Shown in pieces: positions 52,980-61,102 of a stretch of DNA of 61,102 nucleotides. A model generated the notes under the pieces. It was given only the letters and a program-made list of their open reading frames with translations. It did not search any database and had not been told where the DNA came from. The position numbers were made by a program, and so were the translations under genes. Position 1 is the stretch's first letter. Each line of letters begins with the position of its first letter. This DNA comes from Chlorobiota bacterium (GTDB lineage: Bacteria > Bacteroidota > Ignavibacteria > Tepidaquicellales > OLB5), in NCBI GenBank assembly GCA_022616535.1, contig JAKEEM010000048.1, forward strand, positions 1 to 61,102. The letters are read 5' to 3'.

Positions 52980-52987
52980 TAAATTTG
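52980..52987 (+). promoter_or_regulatory. Possible -7 promoter element upstream of the GT39 gene at 53079
   Basis: TAAATTTG is an exact match to the Bacteroidota -7 consensus TAnnTTTG, about 90 bases before the start codon. A clear -33 TTG at the right spacing is not seen, so this is tentative. Confidence 0.3.
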
Positions 52988-53078
52988 CGTAGTTTTTTTG
53001 AAAAATTTGCCTAATTCTAAGCCAATAGATGCGAAAATTTTCCCCGGTTTCCCGTCAATACACTAATTTATAACGAAT

Positions 53079-54827
53079 ATGAATGTTTATAAATACTTAA
53101 AATCTAACCCTGCCGGAGGATTTATATTGGCTTTCATTCTTATTTGTATTATCTGCAGAATTTTTTTTTATATTACAGCCCCAACAGAAATAATCGATAA
53201 AATATTCAGCGTAAAGTTTAACAATCCTCCGCGCGTAGATAATATAGTTTTCCGCTTTATTAATTACTTTTTGCTTTTGGGTATTTTGGGATTACTTATA
53301 AGCACCGTTTCCAATAGCCGTTTTAACGAGCGGGTGAAAAAAATTATAGAAAATGCTTTGGTGAAATTTTCACGAATGCTCAATTTAAATGTTTTGCTTA
53401 TTGTTTCGTTAATTTATCTTGCCGTATTATTTTTTCTTGCCGTTACGCGCTATGACCTCGGCTTTGATGAGGCGTGGTATATTGTTTGGTCAAAAAATTT
53501 TGCCTCAACTGGAATCGCTTACTATTCATATGACGGCATAACGGGGCTTATTGATACAATTACAATGCTTCCTTATTATATTTTATCAATTTTAAATTTT
53601 AAGCTCGGCTTAACTGAAGTATGGCATTTTAAGCTTCTCGGTTCTGTATTATCCTTAATTTCACTCTTTGTATTTTACAGAATTTCATCTACGCTTTACG
53701 ACAAATCAACTGCTATACTTTTTGTTTTTTTCCTTATTCTGCAGCCGGGATTTGGCTTTTTAGCCTCATCATTTTTCGGAGAAGTATTACAGGGAGCATT
53801 TATGTTCTATGGATTATTTGTATGGTTTGGTAAGGATGAAAACATTAACAAAAGAAAAATCATTTTAACCTCGCTGCTGTTTGCCATTGCGATTCACACA
53901 AAGTTCCAGCTAATGATGATTCTGCCTGCTGCTTTTGTTGTTTTGTACTTTGCCAATAAAAAAACAAAAGCTTTGAATGTTGCCGCATACACAATAATAT
54001 TTGCATTTATAATAATTTTAATCAGGCTTATCCCGGTAATGGCTAAAGATGTTTCCCTGGCCAGAAACCTGCTTATCGTGGATATGCTCGCCGGAATATC
54101 TGCAAATACTTATTCACTTCAGGGGATTTTGGAAAAATTTCAGCTTTACAACAGATTTTTTCCTCTTTTGGCTTTTACAGGGATATCCTTTGTTTTCTTT
54201 TTTTATATGAAAAGTGCCTTCGAAAAATTTATTTTTATTTTTACACTCATCTCTACTTTTTGGTGGATATTTCTTTACCCTTACTCAACTTACAGGCACC
54301 CTTTTATAGGTATCATAACATTATCAATTATGCTTGCAATAATTATTAAAAAATTTTCTGAACAATATTTGAGAAACGGAAAAATCGTTCCGTTTAAATT
54401 CGTTTCAGCAATAGCGTTACTGCTGATTATGCTTTACGGATTTTCAACCAATCTAATCTATGCTTATATTGGCTATAACGATGGAGTGCAGTTTGACCTT
54501 TCCGGAGTCAAAAGCCGTTCGTTCGGAGAAATAAAGTATGACGGCTCTCAAAAGGAGTTCTACGCAGGAGTTAAAAAGTTAATCAGTCCACATGATACTT
54601 TATACGGCAGCACTTTTGTCTCCGAAGTTTACACAGGTATGCCGATTTTTACTAAGGTAAAGCTTATAGAAAGCTTCTCGGATGAATGTTTTGTCTTAAT
54701 TACCCGCGAGACTTACCCTTTGGATATTCAGCAGGGTCATAATTTTATCGATTCAATCTCAGCAGAAAAAACATTGCTTCTGAAAGCGGGCAAAAATGAA
54801 CTTTATAAAATTAAAAAAAGGAAATAA
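53079..54827 (+). CDS. GT39-like membrane glycosyltransferase
   Basis: A 582-residue polytopic protein of the PMT/ArnT superfamily, with about eleven helices. The first large loop holds the acidic motif GFDEAWYIVW, expected for catalysis, and the C-terminus is a short periplasmic domain (SVSAEK-type tail ENELYKIKKRK). It likely transfers a sugar from a polyprenyl phosphate donor. It is followed after eight bases by a GT4 gene, and both fit surface glycan assembly. Confidence 0.78.
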   Translation: MNVYKYLKSNPAGGFILAFILICIICRIFFYITAPTEIIDKIFSVKFNNPPRVDNIVFRFINYFLLLGILGLLISTVSNSRFNERVKKIIENALVKFSRMLNLNVLLIVSLIYLAVLFFLAVTRYDLGFDEAWYIVWSKNFASTGIAYYSYDGITGLIDTITMLPYYILSILNFKLGLTEVWHFKLLGSVLSLISLFVFYRISSTLYDKSTAILFVFFLILQPGFGFLASSFFGEVLQGAFMFYGLFVWFGKDENINKRKIILTSLLFAIAIHTKFQLMMILPAAFVVLYFANKKTKALNVAAYTIIFAFIIILIRLIPVMAKDVSLARNLLIVDMLAGISANTYSLQGILEKFQLYNRFFPLLAFTGISFVFFFYMKSAFEKFIFIFTLISTFWWIFLYPYSTYRHPFIGIITLSIMLAIIIKKFSEQYLRNGKIVPFKFVSAIALLLIMLYGFSTNLIYAYIGYNDGVQFDLSGVKSRSFGEIKYDGSQKEFYAGVKKLISPHDTLYGSTFVSEVYTGMPIFTKVKLIESFSDECFVLITRETYPLDIQQGHNFIDSISAEKTLLLKAGKNELYKIKKRK

Positions 54828-54835
54828 CGCAAAAG

Positions 54836-56095
54836 TTGGATAACCGATGGCTCGAAACTCCTGATAGTGCAGCATTTGTAATGTTTAACAACGGCGCTTT
54901 CGGGGGCGCGGAAAAAAGATTCACTTCCCTTTTTCTGTATTTGTCAGGGCTTTATCCCGGAAAATTCTATTTTATTGTCAACCGGCATTTATTCAACCAC
55001 CTAAACAGGATTTTTGCCAAACTCTCCCACGATTATATTATAGTAATAGGTGAAGAAAATGCTGAATCAAGTCCGGCAGCTGACACCTTACCAAAATATT
55101 ACAAAGACGCAATCCCTGACCCGCTTGAAATTGACGCACAAGCTTCACTTGCAAGAAAAATTTACTGGTATTACAAAAACCGTTACAAGCAAAAAAAACT
55201 TTTTAAAGAGATTGAAAATCTAAGGAAAGAATTAAGCATAAAAGTGTTTGCCGGCATTTTTTCCGGTGTTCTGCCTTTGGTTTTTTATATGCAATCAAAA
55301 CCCAAGAATGCATCTGTTATCTTTTCAAATATGGACAGTTGGTTTACTGACGTTCATTCAGATATGAAAAAGCTCTGGTACAGAAAATACTACTCATTTA
55401 ACTACGCTATGGAAAATTCGGACTTTGTGGATTTTTTAAGCCCTTATATTCTTGAAGGAGTAAAAAAAAGAAATCTCAGCCTGAAAGATGACAGGGTCTT
55501 TGTATCTCCCTGCTCTTTTGCTGATTATGAGAATTGCAAAGTTGGCGACAAAACAAATTTTGAAATCGCTTTTTGTTCAAGGCTTGAGCCGAATAAAAAT
55601 CCATTAATGTTTCTGGAAGCTGCAAAAATAATTCACGGCAAATACCCGGAAGTAAAATTCCATATACTCGGAGAAGGAACGCTTGTCCCTGAAGTCGAGA
55701 AATTTATAAAAAATAACGGGTTACTTAGCGTTATCAATTTTCAATTTCTTAAAAATCCGTCTGAAATTTTCACTAAAACAAGTGTTTTTATATCTCTGCA
55801 GACAAACACCAATTACCCTTCCCAAAGCGTGCTTGAAGCAATGGCATGCGGCAACGCGGTTATTGCAAGCAAATGCGGAGATACCGGCTTGTTTATAAAC
55901 GAAAAAAACGGGATACTCATTGATTTGGACACCGGTGCTTTAATCAATGCAATTGAAATGCTTATTAAGAATCCGCCGCTTGCTAAAAATATGGGTATTG
56001 AAGGAAGGAAGCTTGTAACGAGTCATCATACGATAGAAAAATTTTCTGATTACTATCTAAGCTTAATCAAAGAGGCATATAAAAAAATTCAGTAA
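54836..56095 (+). CDS. Family 4 glycosyltransferase
   Basis: A 419-residue GT-B glycosyltransferase. The C-terminal Rossmann domain has FCSRLEPNKNPLMFLEAAKI, HILGEGTLVPEVEKFI and the donor-binding SQSVLEAMACGNAVIASKCG, with the expected Glu. Start is TTG 54836, since no ATG gives a full N-terminal domain. It should add a sugar to a lipid-linked oligosaccharide on the cytoplasmic side. It sits between the GT39 gene and rfbC. Confidence 0.85.
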   Translation: MDNRWLETPDSAAFVMFNNGAFGGAEKRFTSLFLYLSGLYPGKFYFIVNRHLFNHLNRIFAKLSHDYIIVIGEENAESSPAADTLPKYYKDAIPDPLEIDAQASLARKIYWYYKNRYKQKKLFKEIENLRKELSIKVFAGIFSGVLPLVFYMQSKPKNASVIFSNMDSWFTDVHSDMKKLWYRKYYSFNYAMENSDFVDFLSPYILEGVKKRNLSLKDDRVFVSPCSFADYENCKVGDKTNFEIAFCSRLEPNKNPLMFLEAAKIIHGKYPEVKFHILGEGTLVPEVEKFIKNNGLLSVINFQFLKNPSEIFTKTSVFISLQTNTNYPSQSVLEAMACGNAVIASKCGDTGLFINEKNGILIDLDTGALINAIEMLIKNPPLAKNMGIEGRKLVTSHHTIEKFSDYYLSLIKEAYKKIQ

Positions 56096-56182
56096 ATTTA
56101 AGTCCTCATTTACCAATATTATTTTAAAAGTAAAAAACTTAAATTGCCGTTTAATAACAGCAAAAATTCTTAAATTACCGCT

Positions 56183-56224
56183 ATATGCAGATTAAAATAT
56201 GCAGATTAAAATATGCAGATTAAA
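56183..56224. repeat. Three tandem 14-bp repeats carrying the rfbC start codon
   Basis: ATATGCAGATTAAA occurs three times exactly (56183-56196, 56197-56210, 56211-56224). Each copy contains ATGCAGATTAAA, the start of RfbC (MQIK). Because 14 is not a multiple of three, only the last ATG at 56213 is in frame; the two upstream ATGs lead to short frames that stop. Confidence 0.9.
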
Positions 56225-56779
56225 ATCAAATCACGGCACCTAAACGATATTGTTGTTATCCAGCCTGAGGTATTTGAAGATGCCCGGGGCTTTTTTACAG
56301 AATTTTACAGGGCGGACCAGTTTAAATCACTTGGCTTACCTTATAATTTTGTTCAGGGGAACCATTCCCGTTCTTCAAAAAATGTGCTTCGCGGACTTCA
56401 TTTTCAATGGGAGCCGCCCATGGGGAAGCTTATGCGAGTAACTTTCGGCTCTGCTTTCCTGGTCGCTGTCGATATTCGCAAGGGCTCCCCAACCCTCGGT
56501 CAGTGGTTCGGTATGGAAATCAATCATCAAAACAAACTCGAAATATGGGCGCCCGCCGGCTTTGCAAGGGGGTTCTGCGTTCTTTCGGATTTCTCTGAAA
56601 TCCAATACATGACCACAGGGGTATACAACGGCAAAGCAGAATCAGGAATAAGGTGGAACGACCCTGAAATCGGCATTAAGTGGCCAGTTTCCGAGCCCAT
56701 TCTTTCGGAAAAAGACAAAAATGCACAAACTCTTAGCCAGTGGCTCAAAACACCTGACTCAGATAATTTTAAATACTGA
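56213..56779 (+). CDS. rfbC: dTDP-4-dehydrorhamnose 3,5-epimerase (RmlC/RfbC family)
   Basis: A 188-residue cupin enzyme that epimerises dTDP-4-keto-6-deoxyglucose at C3 and C5. It shows FEDARGFFTEFY, the catalytic-His block VLRGLHFQ (H63), VAVDIRKGSPTLGQW, the active-site Tyr segment IQYMTTGVYN and the end block GIRWNDPEIGIKWP. ATG 56213 is the third of three repeated ATGs and the only one in frame. The companion genes rfbA and rfbB are not in the window. Confidence 0.92.
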   Translation: MQIKIKSRHLNDIVVIQPEVFEDARGFFTEFYRADQFKSLGLPYNFVQGNHSRSSKNVLRGLHFQWEPPMGKLMRVTFGSAFLVAVDIRKGSPTLGQWFGMEINHQNKLEIWAPAGFARGFCVLSDFSEIQYMTTGVYNGKAESGIRWNDPEIGIKWPVSEPILSEKDKNAQTLSQWLKTPDSDNFKY

Positions 56780-56828
56780 AAATAAATCAATATAATCGGG
56801 ACAAAAATTTACTTCTGAAAAGTAATAC

Positions 56829-57794
56829 ATGAAAATTCTAATTGCCGGAGGCGCGGGTTATATAGGTTCGGTTCTTGTTCCGAAACTTCAAACTCTGGGG
56901 TATAAAGTTAATGTGCTGGATTTATTTTGGTTCGGAAATCACCTCCCTGAAGAAACCGGTGTTGTACACAAAGACATTTTTCACGTGGAAGAATCCGATG
57001 TTATGGGATACGATGTGGTGATTTTTCTTGCGGGACTTTCAAATGACCCGATGGCGGAGTTTTCTCCCGGCATGAATTTTATATCAAATGCCGCAGCACC
57101 GGCATATCTTGCCTATACTTCAAAAAAAGCAGGTGTGAGAAAATTCATATATGCGGGCTCCTGCTCTGTTTACGGATATACCGTCAACGAGTTTTTTGAC
57201 GAGGATTCGCCGACTGTGTCCGATTATCCGTATGGAATTTCAAAGCTTCAGGGGGAGCGTGCTGTAATGCAGCTGGCTGACTACGGTTTTTCAGCAATAA
57301 CACTCAGGCAGGGAACAGTCTGCGGCTATTCACCGCGTATGCGGCTTGATTTGGTTGTAAACACAATGTTTAAAACTTCGGTGCTGGGAAATCAAATTAT
57401 TGTAAATAATCCTTTAATCTGGCGCCCCGTTCTGGCAATCAGCGATGCTGTTGAGGCATATATACAGTCCATAAATGCAGACCCCGACATCAGCGGAATA
57501 TTCAACGTTGCATCGGGAAATTATACAGTAGGTGAAATAGCAGAGTATGTGAAAGAAGAGGTCGGAAAAATTATGAAACTTGACATTTCAATCAATACCA
57601 AGAACATAGATGATAAAAGAAATTACAAGGTAAGCTGTCAAAGGGCAAAAGACATTTTGAAGTTCATCCCGAAAAATAATATTAAAACAATTGTAGATAA
57701 CCTCCATGAAAATATGGATAGGTTCAGGGATTTTGATAACCCTAACTATTACAACATTGAGGTTTTTAAAAAACTGAAGGTTGACTTGATATGA
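56829..57794 (+). CDS. NAD-dependent sugar epimerase/dehydratase (extended SDR)
   Basis: A 321-residue extended SDR. The NAD-binding motif GGAGYIG is at residues 7-13, followed by FLAGLSNDPM, GSCSVYGYTV and the catalytic YGISK. The rest (RQGTVCGYSPRMRLDLVVN, FNVASGNYTVGEI) is standard for nucleotide-sugar enzymes. It lies between rfbC and rfbD, so its substrate is probably a dTDP- or other activated hexose. It is not a clear RmlB (dehydratase). Exact reaction unknown. Confidence 0.82.
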   Translation: MKILIAGGAGYIGSVLVPKLQTLGYKVNVLDLFWFGNHLPEETGVVHKDIFHVEESDVMGYDVVIFLAGLSNDPMAEFSPGMNFISNAAAPAYLAYTSKKAGVRKFIYAGSCSVYGYTVNEFFDEDSPTVSDYPYGISKLQGERAVMQLADYGFSAITLRQGTVCGYSPRMRLDLVVNTMFKTSVLGNQIIVNNPLIWRPVLAISDAVEAYIQSINADPDISGIFNVASGNYTVGEIAEYVKEEVGKIMKLDISINTKNIDDKRNYKVSCQRAKDILKFIPKNNIKTIVDNLHENMDRFRDFDNPNYYNIEVFKKLKVDLI

Positions 57795-58657
57795 AAATCG
57801 CCGTTATTGGAGCAAACGGACAGCTTGGAAGCGATATATCGGAAGAATTCAAAAAAAGCGGCTTCGAAGTAATTGAATTAAATCATTCCGACATTGAAAT
57901 CTCAGACTTAGATTCGGTATCAAATGTTCTACAAAGCATTAAAGCCGGTATAGTAATTAATACGGCAGCTATGCATAATGTTGAAAAATGCGAGGCGGAG
58001 CCAGCTGCTTCTTTCAGCATAAATGCAATTGGTGCAAGAAATCTTGCAATGGTTTGCAATGACGCCGCTTCTGTTTTAGTTCACATAAGCACCGATTATG
58101 TTTTTGACGGAAAAAAACATTCGCCCTATGTTGAAGCCGATAAAACAGCTCCTTTGAATGTATACGGGAACACAAAAGTTTCGGGCGAACAGTTCGTTGA
58201 AGCAATTGCAAAAAAATATTTTGTAGTGAGAACCTCCGGAATATACGGCCGCAATCCCTGCAGGGCTAAAGAGGGATTAAACTTTACGGAACTTATGCTG
58301 AAACTTGCCATAGAAAAGCCTGAAATCAGGGTTGTTAATGATGAATTTTTAACACCCACATCTACAAAAGAGGTTTCCCGGCAAATGGTAAGTCTCATAA
58401 AAACAGATGCCTGGGGTTTATATCACGCAACTGCAGAAGGGAGCTGCTCATGGTATGAATTTGCAAAAAAAATTTTTGAGCTCAGCAGCATCAAAACTAA
58501 TCTTAATATTGCAAACCCCGATGAATTCCCAATGAAAGTTCCGAGACCAAAGTATTCTGTGCTTGAAAATGAAAATCTTAAAAAGCTGGGAATCAATATT
58601 TTCAAAAAATGGGACCATGGACTGAAAGAATATATTGAATCAAGGCAAGCGCATTAA
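57791..58657 (+). CDS. rfbD: dTDP-4-dehydrorhamnose reductase
   Basis: A 288-residue RmlD-type SDR. It begins with GANGQLG (residues 7-13), then VVINTAAMHNVEKCE, the STDYVFDGKK block and YGNTKVSGEQ with the catalytic Tyr-Lys, and RTSGIYG. It makes dTDP-rhamnose from the keto intermediate using NADPH. It overlaps the SDR upstream by ATGA and abuts the GT2 gene downstream without a gap. Together with rfbC this points to a rhamnose-containing or related surface glycan. Confidence 0.9.
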   Translation: MKIAVIGANGQLGSDISEEFKKSGFEVIELNHSDIEISDLDSVSNVLQSIKAGIVINTAAMHNVEKCEAEPAASFSINAIGARNLAMVCNDAASVLVHISTDYVFDGKKHSPYVEADKTAPLNVYGNTKVSGEQFVEAIAKKYFVVRTSGIYGRNPCRAKEGLNFTELMLKLAIEKPEIRVVNDEFLTPTSTKEVSRQMVSLIKTDAWGLYHATAEGSCSWYEFAKKIFELSSIKTNLNIANPDEFPMKVPRPKYSVLENENLKKLGINIFKKWDHGLKEYIESRQAH

Positions 58658-59602
58658 ATGACCAAGAAAATCGGTATTATTCTTGTTGTAACCAATGAGA
58701 AACATAACCTCAGCATGCTGTATGATTCATTAGCCCGGCAAACTTATAAAAACTTTGCAATATACTTTGTCGATAATAATTCATCCGACGGTTCTAAAGA
58801 ATTTTCCGAGGAATTAAATAAAAAATTTAATTTTAAAATAAATTACATCGAACTGGAAAGCAACTTAGGGGACGCTAAGGGAAACTCAATAGGTGCAGAG
58901 CAGGCATTAAATGAAGCGTGTGACTTTATATTTGTATTAAACAATGATACCGAGCTTGAAGAACAATGCCTTGAAAATCTGTACAAGCTTGCCGAAAGCG
59001 ATGAAAAAATAGGCGCTACGGGACCGATTTTTTTCTACTGGACTAAAGATAAAATAAAAAATAAAGTTCAAATTTACGGAGCAAACGTGAACTTCAAAAC
59101 ACAGGTAACCGAAATCATCGGAGTTGGAAAAATTTACGAAGAAAGTTCCTTCCCTGAAATACTCATTTGCGATTACCCGATAGGCGGGGCGCTTTTTGTC
59201 AAGCGTGAAGTCATACAAAAGCTCGGAGTGCTGTTTGACGACAGGTACTTTATGTATAATAACGAAATTGACTTTGCGTACAGATTAAAAATGCTTGGTT
59301 ACATATCGGCTGCGACGACAAAAGCAAAAGTTTGGCATAACCATAAATGGGTAAGGGATAATAAAACATCCTGGTACAGGGAGTATTACTTAAGCCAAAG
59401 AAATAAATTTTTATATTATCACAAATATAAGTTGTATGGTTCAATGATTTTAATGATTCTTACAGATAGTGTAAAATTCCCTTGGCGGCTGAAGTGGTTT
59501 ATAAAAGTTTGTGATTTTAAGCTTGGAATGTACTATCTGAAGGGAATGCTTGACGGCATTTTAAACAAAAAAGGCAAGCCAAATTTATACTTTGTGAAAT
59601 GA
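58658..59602 (+). CDS. Family 2 glycosyltransferase (rhamnosyltransferase-like)
   Basis: A 314-residue GT-A enzyme. It has ILVVTNEKHNL at the N-terminus, VDNNSSDGSKEF, the metal-binding LNNDTELEE, and DYPIGGALFVKREVIQKLG and YMYNNEIDFAYRLKMLGY, the WbbL/rhamnosyltransferase-type pattern. A C-terminal amphipathic helix may attach it to the membrane. It starts directly after the rfbD stop and overlaps the next gene by ATGA, so it may use the dTDP-sugar made just upstream. Confidence 0.88.
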   Translation: MTKKIGIILVVTNEKHNLSMLYDSLARQTYKNFAIYFVDNNSSDGSKEFSEELNKKFNFKINYIELESNLGDAKGNSIGAEQALNEACDFIFVLNNDTELEEQCLENLYKLAESDEKIGATGPIFFYWTKDKIKNKVQIYGANVNFKTQVTEIIGVGKIYEESSFPEILICDYPIGGALFVKREVIQKLGVLFDDRYFMYNNEIDFAYRLKMLGYISAATTKAKVWHNHKWVRDNKTSWYREYYLSQRNKFLYYHKYKLYGSMILMILTDSVKFPWRLKWFIKVCDFKLGMYYLKGMLDGILNKKGKPNLYFVK

Positions 59603-61102
59603 GGAAGACGTACTTTCCAAAACTTTTCAGCACGGGTGATTTTAAATTAAACCCGGAAATCCTGAACAAAACCCAAATTATAACGTTTTGGGCGGTTGTT
59701 GTATTTACTGTAATCGGGAAGTTAATTCTAATCTCTTACAACATGATGGATATGGGCGATTCCGCAACGCGTGTGTGGAATGCTTTATGGTGGGCTCAAA
59801 ATCCCTTCTTCATTATGCCTGAATCAGGGCATCCTTTCTGGTTCTATTTTATGGGTCCGATTATTATGGCTACAGGCGAAATCTACTATACTTCCATTAT
59901 AACTATGATAATCCTTATGACAATTGCAAACATATACATTTTCAAAACAACTCTTATGCTTTCGGATTTCAAAACGGCTCTGATAGCATTTATTATTGTT
60001 ACCTTAAATCCCGTCATATTCCGTTTGAATTTTGAGCCGTATGCTCAGCAAACTTATCTTGCAAGCTTTTGCATCCTCGTTTATTATTTCATAAAAGCTG
60101 TTTCATCTGAAGAAAGCAAAAAATATTTTATTATAGCCGGAATATTCGCATTCATTGCATTGTTTTCCAGACCAGAAGCAATATTCGTGCTTGCCCCATT
60201 GTGCGTTTTGGCTTCCTTAACAAAAAAAAGGGGAAACGGTTATTTCATTTCCCTTGCCCTTGTTTTTCAGGTAATTTGGATTGCAATAAGTCTTGCAGCA
60301 TACGGAACTCTGTTTCAAACAATTGAGTCCGCTGACCAGTATACTGACCCGGTAAATATCGAAGGATTGAATTTAGGCCTGCGGCTTAAGGGATTTTTCC
60401 TCCCGTATTATTTTTTAGTCCTTGGGCTGACAATTATAATATTTTATTATTTTATAAAGGGATTAATTTATTTTTATAAAAAATATCCAAATGTTATTTT
60501 AATCACTCTGCTGATTCCTGTATTATTCCCCGCCTTAGCAAACGGTGCCGCAGGAGCAAAATCGACCGTCTACCACACAACTCATTACATTTATTTAATG
60601 TTTCTAATCAGTCCAATATTTTGTGCAATTGGATTGAATATTGATTTAGGCAAATTTAAATCTGCTGTATTGAAATATGTCATAGCGTCACTTGTAATTA
60701 TCAGCTGTATTCCGCTGTCTTATGTAAAAGAGTTTGTTCCTGAACAAAATAACAAACTGTTTCCGAAAATTATCCAGTTCATAGTTACATCAGACGAACC
60801 GGAAGAATCACGCAAGCTCATTAAGTTCATAGATGAAAATATCAACAGCTATCCGGCTTTAATTTTCGATGCGGACGATAATGCATCAAGTATTTTATAC
60901 ATCCCTTTCAGAACGAAGCTCGCACCGCGGGAAAAAATAATGATTAGCAGCTATAACATTCCACGTGATAAGGAAGGGCTTTTAAATGAAATCAAATCAT
61001 TTATGAAAATCAACCCTAAAATTATTATTATGACGAGAAAAAGTCCAACCCTGATGAACCAGATTTTCACCGAAATTACAATTGGCAAAAAGTATATAAG
61101 AA
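59599..61102 (+). CDS. Polytopic membrane protein, GT39/PMT-like (partial, runs off the right edge)
   Basis: An open frame of 501 codons from ATG 59599, overlapping the GT2 stop, without a stop before the window ends. After a short basic N-terminus there is a membrane helix (TFWAVVVFTVIGKLILIS), then the loop NMMDMGDSATRVWNALWWAQ with acidic residues in the position typical of PMT/GT39-like proteins, and seven or more further helices (MATGEIYYTSIITMIIL, KTALIAFIIVTLNPVI). The final part is soluble. It resembles the other GT39-like proteins of the cluster in layout, not in clear motif, so the family is tentative. Confidence 0.6.
   Translation, partial: MRKTYFPKLFSTGDFKLNPEILNKTQIITFWAVVVFTVIGKLILISYNMMDMGDSATRVWNALWWAQNPFFIMPESGHPFWFYFMGPIIMATGEIYYTSIITMIILMTIANIYIFKTTLMLSDFKTALIAFIIVTLNPVIFRLNFEPYAQQTYLASFCILVYYFIKAVSSEESKKYFIIAGIFAFIALFSRPEAIFVLAPLCVLASLTKKRGNGYFISLALVFQVIWIAISLAAYGTLFQTIESADQYTDPVNIEGLNLGLRLKGFFLPYYFLVLGLTIIIFYYFIKGLIYFYKKYPNVILITLLIPVLFPALANGAAGAKSTVYHTTHYIYLMFLISPIFCAIGLNIDLGKFKSAVLKYVIASLVIISCIPLSYVKEFVPEQNNKLFPKIIQFIVTSDEPEESRKLIKFIDENINSYPALIFDADDNASSILYIPFRTKLAPREKIMISSYNIPRDKEGLLNEIKSFMKINPKIIIMTRKSPTLMNQIFTEITIGKKYIR

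Overview
This window looks like a chromosomal stretch from a member of the Ignavibacteria or a close relative in the Bacteroidota/Chlorobiota (FCB) group. The evidence is internal. The DNA is AT-rich. Two secreted proteins (18844-20193 and 23924-25261) end in a type IX secretion sorting domain with the YQNYPNPFNP-type motif common in this group. Other signs are an LptD-like outer-membrane protein, a DUF1287 lipoprotein, CruF-type carotenoid chemistry and small intergenic palindromes of the CCTGCCTGC/GCAGGCAGG kind. I see no rRNA, no CRISPR array, no transposase and no integrase.

Layout. 1-77 is the signal-peptide end of a gene that runs off the left edge. 260-1177 is a TIGR01777-type SDR, divergent from an eight-gene carotenoid operon (1300-7539): acyltransferase, glycosyltransferase, exported SRPBCC protein, CruF hydratase, CrtYc, CrtYd, CrtI and CrtB. 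Together these would make an acylated glycoside of a monocyclic 1'-hydroxy carotenoid. 7639-11681 holds a sensor kinase, a cyclic-nucleotide-binding protein and a GT39-like membrane protein. 11753-12910 is an exported redoxin gene with an in-frame TAG. 12966-18683 (minus) is a tight operon: CmcI-like protein, dapF, lptD-like, free methionine sulfoxide reductase, HD hydrolase and phosphoglycerate mutase. 18844-25261 (minus) holds two sorting-domain proteins, a lipoprotein, a DUF3298 protein and a sodium:solute symporter.

25363-34113 (minus) is the conserved translation operon nusA-infB-rbfA-truB-ribF-rpsO-pnp. It lacks an adjacent rimP and has an orphan intrinsic terminator in the nusA leader. 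34444-36059 codes for an outer-membrane barrel protein and a DUF1287 lipoprotein. 36060-40363 is an accessory region full of hairpins, with an unknown protein, a damaged tRNA-like gene and a DUF4411/ImmA-type module. 40364-43776 codes for a secreted metzincin protease and a DoxX protein. 43969-45295 contains a frameshifted Cys-rich protein, then a fluoride riboswitch controlling crcB (frameshifted) and a DUF190 gene.

46377 to the right edge is a cell-surface polysaccharide cluster. It has a GMP-type sugar nucleotidyltransferase fused to a degenerate phosphomannomutase domain, two tandem O-antigen ligase/polymerase-like proteins, two GT39-like membrane proteins, a GT4, a GT2, and part of the dTDP-rhamnose pathway (rfbC, an SDR, rfbD).

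The items I find most worth a second look are: the fluoride riboswitch whose variable stem is a copy of the dispersed palindrome; the tRNA-like gene with a serine-type body, an arginine anticodon and a broken acceptor stem; the orphan terminator ahead of nusA; the exported START-like protein inside the carotenoid operon; and three broken reading frames (11849, about 44190, about 44768) that may be sequence errors or real lesions. All function calls come from reading motifs by eye, with no database search.
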